Source: Pseudoxanthomonas yeongjuensis (GTDB lineage Bacteria > Pseudomonadota > Gammaproteobacteria > Xanthomonadales > Xanthomonadaceae). Taken from it: a stretch of 64,000 bases of DNA. This document shows, one piece after another, positions 1-9,026 of the stretch (position 1 is its first letter; every line of letters begins with the position of its first letter). Made by a program: the position numbers and the translations under genes. Where the stretch lies: NCBI RefSeq assembly GCF_010093345.1, contig NZ_PDWT01000001.1, forward strand, positions 1,054,001 through 1,118,000, written 5' to 3'. The notes under the pieces are model-generated. The model did no database searches, was not told the origin of the DNA, and was given only the letters and a program-made list of their open reading frames with translations.

Positions 1-2360
1 TTCGCGGCAGTCGACCAAACGGTGGTTTCGGTGGGCCCGTACAGGTTCCACAAAGCCCCGCAACGGGGCAGCAACGCTGCCGCCAGGTCCGGCGCCAGTG
101 CTTCGCCGCCGCAAAGCGCACTGAAACCCGGGCCGCCCGACCAGCCGGTTTCCAGCAGCAATCGCCAGGTGGAAGGCGTGGCCTGCATGACCGTGGCGCC
201 GCTTTCGTCCAGCAGTCGGGCCAGGGCGATCGCGTCGCTGGCGGTGTCGCGATCGGCCAGGACCACCTGTGCGCCCACGCTGAGCGGCAGCATCAGCTCC
301 AGTACGGCGATGTCGAACGAAAGCGTGGTGACCGCCAGCAATCTGTCGTCGGCGCCGAGGCCCGGTTGCGCCTGCATGCCGGTCAGGAAATTGGACACCG
401 CCGAATGCTGCACCTGCACGCCTTTCGGCCGGCCCGTGGAGCCCGAAGTGTAGATGACATAGGCCACCGATTCCGGCAGCGCGCAATCCAGGTCGTGGCC
501 GATGCGCAGGTCCGGGGCGCTGGCGATCTGCGCCTCCATTTCGTCGATGGCCAGCACAGGCCGCCCATCCAGGTCGAAACGGGCCGCGTACTTGCGCTCG
601 GTGATCAGCGCCGCCAGCCCGGCGTCCTCGGCCATGTAGGCGAGGCGGTCGGCGGGGAATTGCGGATCCAGCGGCACGTAGCCGGCCCCGGTCTTGAGGA
701 TGCCCAGCAAGGACGCCAGCATGTCGATGCCGCGGTCGATGGAGATGCCGACCAGGGCGCCGCGCCGCGCGCCCGCGGCGCGCAGCAGGTGGGCGATGCG
801 GTTGGCGCGCGACTCCAGTTGCGAATAGGTCATCGCCTCCTGGCCGAAACGCAGGGCGATGCGGTCGGGGGCGCGATCGCATTGCAGCTCCAGGTATTCA
901 TGCATGAGGCGTTCGCGCGGGAACGGCACCGGCGCCGGCTGCAGCGCCGCAAGTTCGCCACGGGCGGCCGCATCCACCAGCGGCAGGCTGGCGACGCTGG
1001 TTTCGATGCCCAGGGTGGCGGCGCGCAGCAGCGACTCGTAGGCGCCAAGCCAGCGGCGCACGGTGGCGTCATCGAAAAGATCGCGGTTGTACTGGCACTC
1101 CAGACGCAGCGTGCCGTGGACCTGGGCGGCATTCACGAACAGTTCGAAGGTATCGAAACTGCGCGGATTGTCGGAAAACTCGAGTTCCAGTCCTGGAAAC
1201 GCGGTGGTTTCGCTTTCCAGCGCCTGGTCGATGTTGAACAGCACGCTGACCAGCGGCATGCGGCTGGGATCGCGCTGGATCGGCAGCTTCTTCAGCAACG
1301 TGCCGAAGGTGTAACGCTGGTGCTCCAGCGCATCCAGCAGCACGACCTGCGCATCGTCCACCGACTTGGCGAAAGACTGCCCGGGATCCAGGTCGAAGCG
1401 CAGCGGCAGGGTATTGACGCAATGGCCGACCAGATCGGTCTGGCCTGCCGACGATTGACCTGCGGCCGGAATGCCGACCACGATCGTGCCCTGCCCGCTC
1501 AATCTCGACAGCAATCCAGAGAATCCCGCCAAAAGGGTCGCGAACAGGCTCGCGCCGCGCCGCGCGCCCATGCGCCGGATCGCCGCGACGAGTTCCACAT
1601 CCAGGACATGGTCCACGCGTGCGGACGCGAAGCTGCGGCGCGCCGGCCGCGCCCGGTCGGTGGGCAAATCCAGGACCGGGATCTCATCGGCGAAGCGCGA
1701 TAGCCAGAAGGCCTCGTCCAACCGGTACTGCGCGGTCTGCGGATGGGCGAATTCGGCGATGGCGTAATCGGTGAAATCCTCGGCCTGGAGCAGCGACGCA
1801 TCGGCCAGCCCGGCGTACCGCGCATACAGGGCGCCGAGCTCGCGCACGATCACCCACCAGGACCAGCCATCGCAGACGATATGGTGCGCACTGAGGATCA
1901 GCAGGCTTTCCTGTGGGCCCAACTGCAGCAGCTCCGCACGGAACAGGGCATCGAATTCGATGCGGAACGGGGTTTCCACCGAGTTCCTGAGCCGCGCCTC
2001 GAGCGCCTGCAACCCGGCATCGCCCGCCAGCGTGGAAAGATCGATGACCGGCAATTCGAAGGCGACGTGCTGGCGAATGCACAGGGTTTCGCCATCCGGG
2101 CCGAAACTGGCGCGCAATGCATCGTGCCTGTCCACCAGTTCCTGCAAGGCCGATCGCAGCGCGCGCGCATCCAATATCCCGCGCAGGCGCAGCGATACCG
2201 AAAGGTTGAACGCCAACGATGCATCGGTGCCCAACTGGTTGGCCAGCCAGATTTCGCGCTGCGATTCGGTCGTGGGAACCACGCGCGCCAACTCGCCGCC
2301 GGCGAAAGGGTTGTAATCGACGGAGATGAAATCGTGGGACACCGGAACCGCGCCGCTCAT
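1..2360 (-). CDS. Nonribosomal peptide synthetase, N-terminal part (C-A...), runs off the left edge
   Basis: The reading frame opens at ATG 2360 and stays open for 786 codons to the window edge, so the 3' part is missing. Residues about 25-460 form a condensation domain with an intact active site HHIVCDG at about 159-165. This is followed by an adenylation domain with the A3 motif YTSGSTGRPKG and A5 motif NLYGPTETT. Reading the pocket positions by eye gives D-I-L-Q-L-G-L-V-W, which matches the known glycine code DILQLG(L/M)(V/I)WK; the final Lys lies outside the window. The start codon overlaps the stop of the upstream NRPS/PKS gene (ATGA), so the two are probably translated together and act in order. 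The condensation domain would accept the chain from the upstream ACP and join it to glycine. Family and domain calls are firm. Substrate is a prediction, and domains beyond the A core are unseen. Confidence 0.93.
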   Translation of the reverse strand, partial: MSGAVPVSHDFISVDYNPFAGGELARVVPTTESQREIWLANQLGTDASLAFNLSVSLRLRGILDARALRSALQELVDRHDALRASFGPDGETLCIRQHVAFELPVIDLSTLAGDAGLQALEARLRNSVETPFRIEFDALFRAELLQLGPQESLLILSAHHIVCDGWSWWVIVRELGALYARYAGLADASLLQAEDFTDYAIAEFAHPQTAQYRLDEAFWLSRFADEIPVLDLPTDRARPARRSFASARVDHVLDVELVAAIRRMGARRGASLFATLLAGFSGLLSRLSGQGTIVVGIPAAGQSSAGQTDLVGHCVNTLPLRFDLDPGQSFAKSVDDAQVVLLDALEHQRYTFGTLLKKLPIQRDPSRMPLVSVLFNIDQALESETTAFPGLELEFSDNPRSFDTFELFVNAAQVHGTLRLECQYNRDLFDDATVRRWLGAYESLLRAATLGIETSVASLPLVDAAARGELAALQPAPVPFPRERLMHEYLELQCDRAPDRIALRFGQEAMTYSQLESRANRIAHLLRAAGARRGALVGISIDRGIDMLASLLGILKTGAGYVPLDPQFPADRLAYMAEDAGLAALITERKYAARFDLDGRPVLAIDEMEAQIASAPDLRIGHDLDCALPESVAYVIYTSGSTGRPKGVQVQHSAVSNFLTGMQAQPGLGADDRLLAVTTLSFDIAVLELMLPLSVGAQVVLADRDTASDAIALARLLDESGATVMQATPSTWRLLLETGWSGGPGFSALCGGEALAPDLAAALLPRCGALWNLYGPTETTVWSTAA

Positions 2361-5300
2361 CTGGCCACCTTGAGGAATTTTCCGGGTTCGTCGGGATGGG
2401 CGAGGTACCAGGCCGGATCGCCCTCGGGGGAACGTCCCAGCTTCGCGCCCGGCAGCACCGGTTTCCTTGCATCCATGATCTTCATTTCCACTTGCGATCC
2501 GGCGCCGGTTTCGGGCGCGCTTGCTTTCGCCGTCGACCCCGGCATTGCAGCGGCCGCAACCTCCTGGGCAAGCGCACCGGGCATGTCCTTGCCGGACAGC
2601 AACGCGAGCTGCCGGGCCATCAATTCCTGCTGCTGCAGGACGATCCGGTAGGTCGTATCGCCGCCCTGCCACGACTGTTGCGCAAGCAAGGTCAGCTGTT
2701 GCGACATCAGTTGCATCTGCTCGCGGACCATCCGGTACTTCGCTTCCGCCTCGGATCCGGCCGGCGTGGCTGGTGCGGTCGGTTCCGGCTGCGATGCCGG
2801 TACTGGTGCAGCCATTGCGGCCGGGACCCCATCGACCGGCGCATTCGTGACTGCTCCGGCCGGGAGATGCGGCTCGAGTAGCGCCGCCAACCGGCCCAGG
2901 CTGGAAGCATCGCTCATGAGTTGACGGAAAGTGACCTTCACCGCGAAGGCCTTCTGCAGCTGCAGCGCGATCTGGGTCAGCATCAGGCTGTCCAGGCCGA
3001 CCTCGATGAAGTTGGCTTCCGGATCCGCCACCTCCAGCCCCGAGGCATCCTCGAAAATCCCGCGCAGGCGGGCGATCAGGGGGGAACCGCGACCCCCGGC
3101 GGCCTGTACCGATGGCGTCGAGGCCACCAGGTGCAAGGGGCTCTGCTCTCCCGCCGCCGCGGCATGCGCCGGGTGGGTGAGCACGGTGGCCGATCCGGCC
3201 GGCACCGCATCTATCCAGTAACGCTGGCGCTCGAATGCATAGGTCGGCAACAGGACGCGCCGGCGCGACTCGCGGGTATCGAAAACAGCGATGTCCAACG
3301 CCACGCCGTTGGCCCAGAGGTTGCCGGCCGCCTGGCGGAAATCGGCCAGCTCCGACTGCGGCGAATCGGCCAGCGAAGACACCGCCACCTTGTTCGCCTT
3401 CGAAAGCTGCGGATGTTGCCGCGCCAGCGCGCTCAAGGTGCCGCGCGTGCCCACTTCCAGCAGCACGCGGGCGGGCGAATCAAGGGCCTTGAGCAACGCC
3501 CCGGAAAAACGCACCGGCTCGCGCAGGTGCCGCGCCCAGTAATCGGGCGAGACCGCGGTTTCGGCATCCAGCCACTCGCCGGTGGCGGTGGAGATGATCG
3601 GCATCTGTGGAACCGAACGCGGGACCGCCGCTACTTCGGCACGGAACAGCGCCACCACCGAATCCATCATCTCCGAATGGAAGGCATGGGAAGTATGCAG
3701 CGCGCGGCAGGCGACGCCCTCGCCTTCCAGTTGCGCATGGAAAGCCGATACCGCGTCGGTCGGCCCGGAGACGACGCAGGCGCCGGGCGCATTCTCGGCA
3801 GCCAGCGACAAGCCCGGGGGCAGGCGCGTGGACAATGCGGCCAATGGCATCCGCACCGACAGCATGCTTCCCGGCGGCTGCGCCTGCATCAAGCGCCCAC
3901 GCCGGGCGACGAGCTTCAGGGCATCGGCCAGCTCGAAGACGCCGGCCAGGGTGGCCGCCACGAATTCGCCGATGCTGTGCCCGAGCATCGCGGCCGGCGC
4001 CACTCCGCAACTCATCCACAGGCTCGCCAGAGAGTATTCGACGGAAAAAATCGCCGGCTGCATGACCGAAGTGGGAAGCAGCGCTTGCGCGTCGTCGCCG
4101 AAGACGACCTGGCGCAGGTCGAAACCCAGTTCCGCGAGCAGGCCTTCGGCGCATTGATCGAAGGCCGCGCGGAAATGGGGCTCGGCTGCGTACAGTTCGC
4201 GCCCCATGCCCGCGTACTGGGAGCCCTGGCCCGGGAACAGGAACGCCACTTCGCCCGCATGCGCGGGTCGGCTGCGGGCGATTGCCGCAGCGGTATCGGG
4301 GTTGCGCAGCTGCGCCACGGCAGCCGCGACGTCGCTGGCCGTCACCGCCACGCGATGGGCGAATGCCTTGCGGCCGACATCGAGCGTCCAGGCGACATCG
4401 GCCAGGTTGATCCGCGGGTGCGCTTCCAGGTGATCGGCCAGTTGCAGCGCCATGCGGGCCAAAGCGGCGGGCGTGCGTGCGGACAGCGTCAACAGTTGCG
4501 GGCCGGTCGCCGTTTCCGAATCAGGCAGCAACGGCGCCTCTTCCATCACCACGTGCGCGTTGGTGCCGCCCACGCCGAAGGAACTGACGCCCGCGCGGCG
4601 CGGCGCATCCTGCATCCGCTTCCAGTCGATGCCGTGGCCGGCGACCACGAACGGCGTGCTGGAGAAATCGATGTCGGGGTTGGGCGCGGTGAAATGCGCG
4701 GTCGCCGGGATCCGTTCCTCTTTCAATGCATAAGCGGTCTTGATCACGCCCGCGGCCCCGGCCGCTATCACCACATGGCCGATGTTGCTCTTGACCGAAC
4801 CGACATGGCAGAAGCCGTTGTCGCCGGTGCCGAGGCGGAAGGCCTTGGTCAGGCCTTCGATCTCGATCGGATCGCCCAACGGCGTGGCGGTTCCGTGCGC
4901 TTCGACATAGCCGATGCTGCGCGGACTGACGCCTGCATTGGCATGGGCCAGGGCGATCACTGCCGCCTGGCCCTCGCTGCTGGGTGCGGTGAAGCTGGCC
5001 TTGTTGCCGCCGTCGTTGTTGATGGCGGTGCCCTTGATCAGGGCAAAGACCTGGTCGCCGTCCGCCAGCGCGTCGCCGAGGCGCTTGAGCAGCAGCACCG
5101 CTGCGCCGTCGCTGAAGACCGTTCCCCGCGCATCCTTGTCGAAGGCGCGGGTGTGGCCATCGGGAGACAGCATGGAACCTTCGAGGTAGCGATAGCCGCT
5201 GCGCGGCGGACAGGTCGCCGAAGCCGCGCCGGCCAGGGCCATGTCGCACTGTCCGGCGCGCAGGCTGTCCACCGCCTGGCAGATCGCGACCAGCGAGGTT

Positions 5301-8300
5301 GAACAGGCGGTATGGGTGCTTACCGCCGGCCCGGTGAGGTTGAGCTTGTGCGCCACGCGCGTGGCGATGTAGTCCTTCTCGTTGTTGACCATCACCTGGA
5401 AGGCGCCGAGTTTCTCGATCAGGTCCGGGCGCAACGACACGTGGTGCTGGAAATAGGTGGCGTTGTTCATGCCCGCGAACACGCCGACCGGACCCGGCGT
5501 GGCATCGGGCGCATAGCCGCCGCGTTCCAGGCATTCCCAGCACAGCTCCAGGAAGATGCGCTGCTGAGGATCCATGAGTTCCGCTTCGCGCGGACTGATG
5601 CCGAAGAACGCGGCGTCGAACTGCTCCAGCCCTTCGATGATGCCGCGTGCGGCGACATAGGAAGGATCGGCACGCTCGGCGGCGCCTACCGCGGGATCCA
5701 GTTCGTCGGGCTTGAAGAACGAAATGGTGTCGCGGCCGTCGCACAGGTTGCGCCAGAACGATTCGACATCGGCGGCGCCGGGGAAACGGCCGGCCATGGC
5801 GACGATCGCGATCGGCTCGTTGTACGCCGGGCGGTCGCCATGGGTCCGGCTGATGCGCGCGGTTTCGAGCGCACCATCGCTGCGTCCGGAAAGCGCGGCT
5901 ACCAGCGCGGCCGGCGTGGGGACGCGGAAGAACACCGTGGCCGACAACACCGGCCCGGGCGACTCATCCGGCGACCGGTCCCGCGCACGCGACTTGCGCA
6001 CGCGTTCCAGCAGGCGCATCGCGAGCAGCGAATTTCCGCCCAGGTCGAAGAAATTGTCGTGGCGCCCGACCTGGTCCAGGCCCAGCACCGCTGCGAATGC
6101 GGCGCAGGCTTCCGCTTCTTCGGCATTGGCTGGTGGTTCGTAGGCGATGGCCAGGTGCGGGCGGGCCGTGTCCGGTTCCGGCAGTGCGCGCCGATCCAGC
6201 TTTCCGTTCGGGGTTACCGGCAGGCTGTCCAGGCGCACGTACAACGCAGGAATCATGTACTCGGGAAGATGCCGGGCCAGGTGGTTGCGGAAATCTTCCA
6301 CGCCGACCGCGGTCCCGGCTTCGCGTGGCACGTAATAGGCGACCAGGCGCAGGTCCCCCGCGCCGTCGTCCCGCGCCAGCACCACGCCCGCGCCGACCTG
6401 CGGGTGTTCGATCAGGCGCGCTTCGATCTCGCCCAGCTCGATGCGGAAACCGCGGATCTTGACCTGGAAGTCGTTCCGTCCCAGGTACTCGATGTTGCCA
6501 TCCGGCATCCAGCGGCCCAGGTCGCCGGTGCGGTACATGCGCGCATCGCCGCCAAGGAAAGGATCGGGGACGAAGCGTTCGGCTGTCAGCTCGTCGCGAT
6601 TCAGATAGCCGCGCCCCACCTGCACGCCACCGATGTAGAGCTCGCCGGCGACGCCTTGCGGCACGGGCTCCAGATAGGCATCGAGCACGTACATGCGCGT
6701 ATTGGCGATGGGTCGGCCTATGGGAATACTCAGGCCTTCGGCTCCGGGAACACAGGTCCAGGCGGTGACGTCGACCGCGGCCTCGGTGGGCCCGTAGAGG
6801 TTATGCAGTTCAACCCCGGGCAGGCGTTCGTGGAATCGTTCCGCCAGCGATACCGGCAAGGCCTCGCCACTGCACATCACCTGCCTCAACACCCCGGCGC
6901 ACGACGAAGCGCTGTCGTCTTCGAGGAACGCGTGCAGCATCGACGGCACGAAATGCATCGTCGTTACCTGTTGCGCGCGGATCAGCGCGGACAGGTAAGC
7001 GGGATCCTTGTGCCCTTCCGGGCGCGCCATCACCAGGCGCGCGCCGGTCATCAACGGCCAGAAGAATTCCCACACGGAAACATCGAAGCTGAAGGGCGTT
7101 TTCTGCAGCACCGTGTCCCGCGAAGCGAGCCGGTAGGCGTCCTGCATCCACAGCAGGCGGTTGACGATGCCGCGGTGTTCGTTCATCGCCCCCTTCGGCA
7201 AACCGGTCGAACCGGAGGTGTAGATCATGTAGGCCAGGTTGCGCGCACCCAGGCCGATCTCCGCCACCGGGATATCCGTCGCCGGCAGTTCGCCCCATGG
7301 CGTGGCCTCGGCCGAAAGATCCAGCAACGGACACGCGACTTCGAGCCCGCGCAGCAGGGGCTCCAGGCTCGATTGGGCCAGCAGCACCTTGGGCGCGCTG
7401 TCCTTCAGCATGTGCGCGAGGCGATCCACCGGGTAGGCGGGATCCAGCGGCACGTAGGCGCCGCCGGACTTCAGGATGGCCAGCAGGCCGACCACCATCC
7501 GCCAGCCACGCTCCACGCAGATGCCGACGCGGTCGTCCGGGCGCACGCCCAGCGCGCGCAGATGGTGCGCCAGCCGGTTGGCGCGCCGGTTGAGTTCGGC
7601 GAAATCCAGCTCGAGGCCTTCGCTCACGACCGCAATCGCTTGCGGTGTGCGCGCGACCTGCGCTTCGATCAGCGTGTGCAGGCATTGATCCTGCGGATAG
7701 CCGACGACCGTATCGTTCCAGGTTTCCAGCAAATGCCTGCGCTCGTCCGCGCCGATCATGGGGAGCTTGCCGACTTCCGTTTCGGCATCGGCGCCCATGG
7801 ATTCGAGCAGGGCCTGCCAATAACCGAGATAGCGATGCGCGGTGGCGGAATCGAACAACGCCGTCGAGTAGCCAAGCCGGACATGGACTCCGTCCCCGGA
7901 TTCGATGACCTGCATCGCCAGTTCCGAACCCGCGATCTCGATCGCATGCTTCGAATCCATGCCCACCGCGAACGAGACCTGCCACGACTTGCATGCCCCG
8001 TCGGGTCCGCTCCGGAACCATTGGCCGATGTACGCCAGGAACTGCGCGGTCGTGGCAGTCGCGGCAAGATCCAACGGCATCGCAAGCAGGTGCAGTCCGC
8101 TCTTCGGCGCAACCCCGAGAACCAGCCCGGACTGGCCGGACAGGCGCTGGACCAACACCGCCCATCCGGCCATCAATACGCTGGACCGATCGACTCCATA
8201 GCTCGCGGCCGTGGCCGCGAGAATCCGGCATAAGCGTTCTTCGAGCGTGGCTTCGATGACACCCGGGGCGTGCGCCTGGCCAGGCATCCGCGGCCGATCG

Positions 8301-8401
8301 GTCGGAATCTCAATTGGCGTTGGCATGCACGGAACGGCCGCACTCGTGTCTTGAGCGTTCTCCTGCATCATGCCCCCGGTACTTGGGCCTGTGCTTTGCA
8401 T
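2357..8401 (-). CDS. Hybrid NRPS/type I PKS (remnant C-A-PCP-KS-AT-ACP)
   Basis: A 2014-residue multimodular enzyme. Residues about 45-225 resemble only the C-terminal half of a condensation domain and lack HHxxxDG, as in an initiation module. The A domain spans about 240-750 (YTSGSTGLPKG at 394-404). Its pocket reads D-V-W-H-M-S-L-V-D plus Lys734, close to the serine code DVWHFSLVDK of EntF. The PCP has Ser791 in DLGGNSL. The KS (about 860-1290) has Cys1033 in TACSTS, His1169 and His1209. The AT (about 1385-1680) has Ser1476 in GHSIGE and HAFH at 1572-1575, the malonyl-CoA signature. The ACP has Ser1805 in GLDSL. No ketoreductase, dehydratase or enoylreductase is visible, so a beta-keto unit is expected. 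The C-terminal tail (1887-2014) has two amphipathic heptad stretches and ends in a linker of the type seen before NRPS condensation domains. The start at 8401 has AGGGG about 8 nt upstream. Confidence 0.95.
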   Translation of the reverse strand: MQSTGPSTGGMMQENAQDTSAAVPCMPTPIEIPTDRPRMPGQAHAPGVIEATLEERLCRILAATAASYGVDRSSVLMAGWAVLVQRLSGQSGLVLGVAPKSGLHLLAMPLDLAATATTAQFLAYIGQWFRSGPDGACKSWQVSFAVGMDSKHAIEIAGSELAMQVIESGDGVHVRLGYSTALFDSATAHRYLGYWQALLESMGADAETEVGKLPMIGADERRHLLETWNDTVVGYPQDQCLHTLIEAQVARTPQAIAVVSEGLELDFAELNRRANRLAHHLRALGVRPDDRVGICVERGWRMVVGLLAILKSGGAYVPLDPAYPVDRLAHMLKDSAPKVLLAQSSLEPLLRGLEVACPLLDLSAEATPWGELPATDIPVAEIGLGARNLAYMIYTSGSTGLPKGAMNEHRGIVNRLLWMQDAYRLASRDTVLQKTPFSFDVSVWEFFWPLMTGARLVMARPEGHKDPAYLSALIRAQQVTTMHFVPSMLHAFLEDDSASSCAGVLRQVMCSGEALPVSLAERFHERLPGVELHNLYGPTEAAVDVTAWTCVPGAEGLSIPIGRPIANTRMYVLDAYLEPVPQGVAGELYIGGVQVGRGYLNRDELTAERFVPDPFLGGDARMYRTGDLGRWMPDGNIEYLGRNDFQVKIRGFRIELGEIEARLIEHPQVGAGVVLARDDGAGDLRLVAYYVPREAGTAVGVEDFRNHLARHLPEYMIPALYVRLDSLPVTPNGKLDRRALPEPDTARPHLAIAYEPPANAEEAEACAAFAAVLGLDQVGRHDNFFDLGGNSLLAMRLLERVRKSRARDRSPDESPGPVLSATVFFRVPTPAALVAALSGRSDGALETARISRTHGDRPAYNEPIAIVAMAGRFPGAADVESFWRNLCDGRDTISFFKPDELDPAVGAAERADPSYVAARGIIEGLEQFDAAFFGISPREAELMDPQQRIFLELCWECLERGGYAPDATPGPVGVFAGMNNATYFQHHVSLRPDLIEKLGAFQVMVNNEKDYIATRVAHKLNLTGPAVSTHTACSTSLVAICQAVDSLRAGQCDMALAGAASATCPPRSGYRYLEGSMLSPDGHTRAFDKDARGTVFSDGAAVLLLKRLGDALADGDQVFALIKGTAINNDGGNKASFTAPSSEGQAAVIALAHANAGVSPRSIGYVEAHGTATPLGDPIEIEGLTKAFRLGTGDNGFCHVGSVKSNIGHVVIAAGAAGVIKTAYALKEERIPATAHFTAPNPDIDFSSTPFVVAGHGIDWKRMQDAPRRAGVSSFGVGGTNAHVVMEEAPLLPDSETATGPQLLTLSARTPAALARMALQLADHLEAHPRINLADVAWTLDVGRKAFAHRVAVTASDVAAAVAQLRNPDTAAAIARSRPAHAGEVAFLFPGQGSQYAGMGRELYAAEPHFRAAFDQCAEGLLAELGFDLRQVVFGDDAQALLPTSVMQPAIFSVEYSLASLWMSCGVAPAAMLGHSIGEFVAATLAGVFELADALKLVARRGRLMQAQPPGSMLSVRMPLAALSTRLPPGLSLAAENAPGACVVSGPTDAVSAFHAQLEGEGVACRALHTSHAFHSEMMDSVVALFRAEVAAVPRSVPQMPIISTATGEWLDAETAVSPDYWARHLREPVRFSGALLKALDSPARVLLEVGTRGTLSALARQHPQLSKANKVAVSSLADSPQSELADFRQAAGNLWANGVALDIAVFDTRESRRRVLLPTYAFERQRYWIDAVPAGSATVLTHPAHAAAAGEQSPLHLVASTPSVQAAGGRGSPLIARLRGIFEDASGLEVADPEANFIEVGLDSLMLTQIALQLQKAFAVKVTFRQLMSDASSLGRLAALLEPHLPAGAVTNAPVDGVPAAMAAPVPASQPEPTAPATPAGSEAEAKYRMVREQMQLMSQQLTLLAQQSWQGGDTTYRIVLQQQELMARQLALLSGKDMPGALAQEVAAAAMPGSTAKASAPETGAGSQVEMKIMDARKPVLPGAKLGRSPEGDPAWYLAHPDEPGKFLKVAR

Positions 8402-8519
8402 CTACAATCCCCTGTCGTCCACACGTTATCAAACGCACTTCAAGCCGCAGGGCGGCCACCATGTGCAGCTCGCGCAGCCGATATGACACGCGCTAGGATA
8501 AGACCATGGGGACACAGCG

Positions 8520-8981
8520 ATGACACCGCCGGATTTCGGGCAGCTCTATGCCCAGCTCGGTCTGCAGCCGGGCTGCAGTCTGGAGGAATTGAAGCAGGCT
8601 TACCGTCGGCGGATAGCGGAGTTGCATCCGGACCGGAAACCCTCGCAGGCTTCTCCGGATGGCGTGGAAATCCCGTTGTCGGACTTGAATTCGATCTACG
8701 CCAGCGCGCTCCGCTTCCACAAGGAGCACGGCCGCCTTCCCGGTAGTCGCTCCCAGGCATTACGGACGCTGGGACCATCGCTGCCAGGGCGCGGCGCCGA
8801 CCCAGGCAATGCGAAAACACCCGCGGTCGATCCAGGCGACGACAGCGGCCCGAACCTCCAGCGCGGACAGAAGCTGGTAGTCCTGTTGCTGCTGTCCGCG
8901 TTGGCATTGGCCATATTCCTGGATTCGGATCCCGCCGCCTCCAGCACCAGACCGCAAAGCTCGGCCATCGGCGATCACTGA
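8520..8981 (+). CDS. J-domain protein with C-terminal membrane anchor
   Basis: A 153-residue protein. Residues 5-75 form a DnaJ-type J-domain with the diagnostic HPD at 36-38, preceded by a basic helix (QAYRRRIAELHPDRK) as required for stimulating DnaK ATPase. A Gly/Pro/Asp-rich linker leads to a single hydrophobic segment at about 119-135, after which only some 18 residues remain. The protein is therefore predicted to be tail-anchored in the inner membrane with the J-domain in the cytoplasm. No zinc-finger or substrate-binding domain is present, so it is a specialised co-chaperone rather than DnaJ itself. It diverges from the NRPS/PKS gene (118 bp between starts), and 45 bp separate its stop from the convergent sugar transferase. 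Its client is unknown. Confidence 0.85.
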   Translation: MTPPDFGQLYAQLGLQPGCSLEELKQAYRRRIAELHPDRKPSQASPDGVEIPLSDLNSIYASALRFHKEHGRLPGSRSQALRTLGPSLPGRGADPGNAKTPAVDPGDDSGPNLQRGQKLVVLLLLSALALAIFLDSDPAASSTRPQSSAIGDH

Positions 8982-9026
8982 CCTCGCATGCAGGTTTCGC
9001 GCGGGTAACGACTTCCAGCAGTGCGC

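Noticed and set aside
2921..8233. Very long open frames on the plus strand opposite the NRPS/PKS gene
   Set aside because: They are antisense to a well-supported megasynthase, have no family motifs and arise from GC-rich codon usage.
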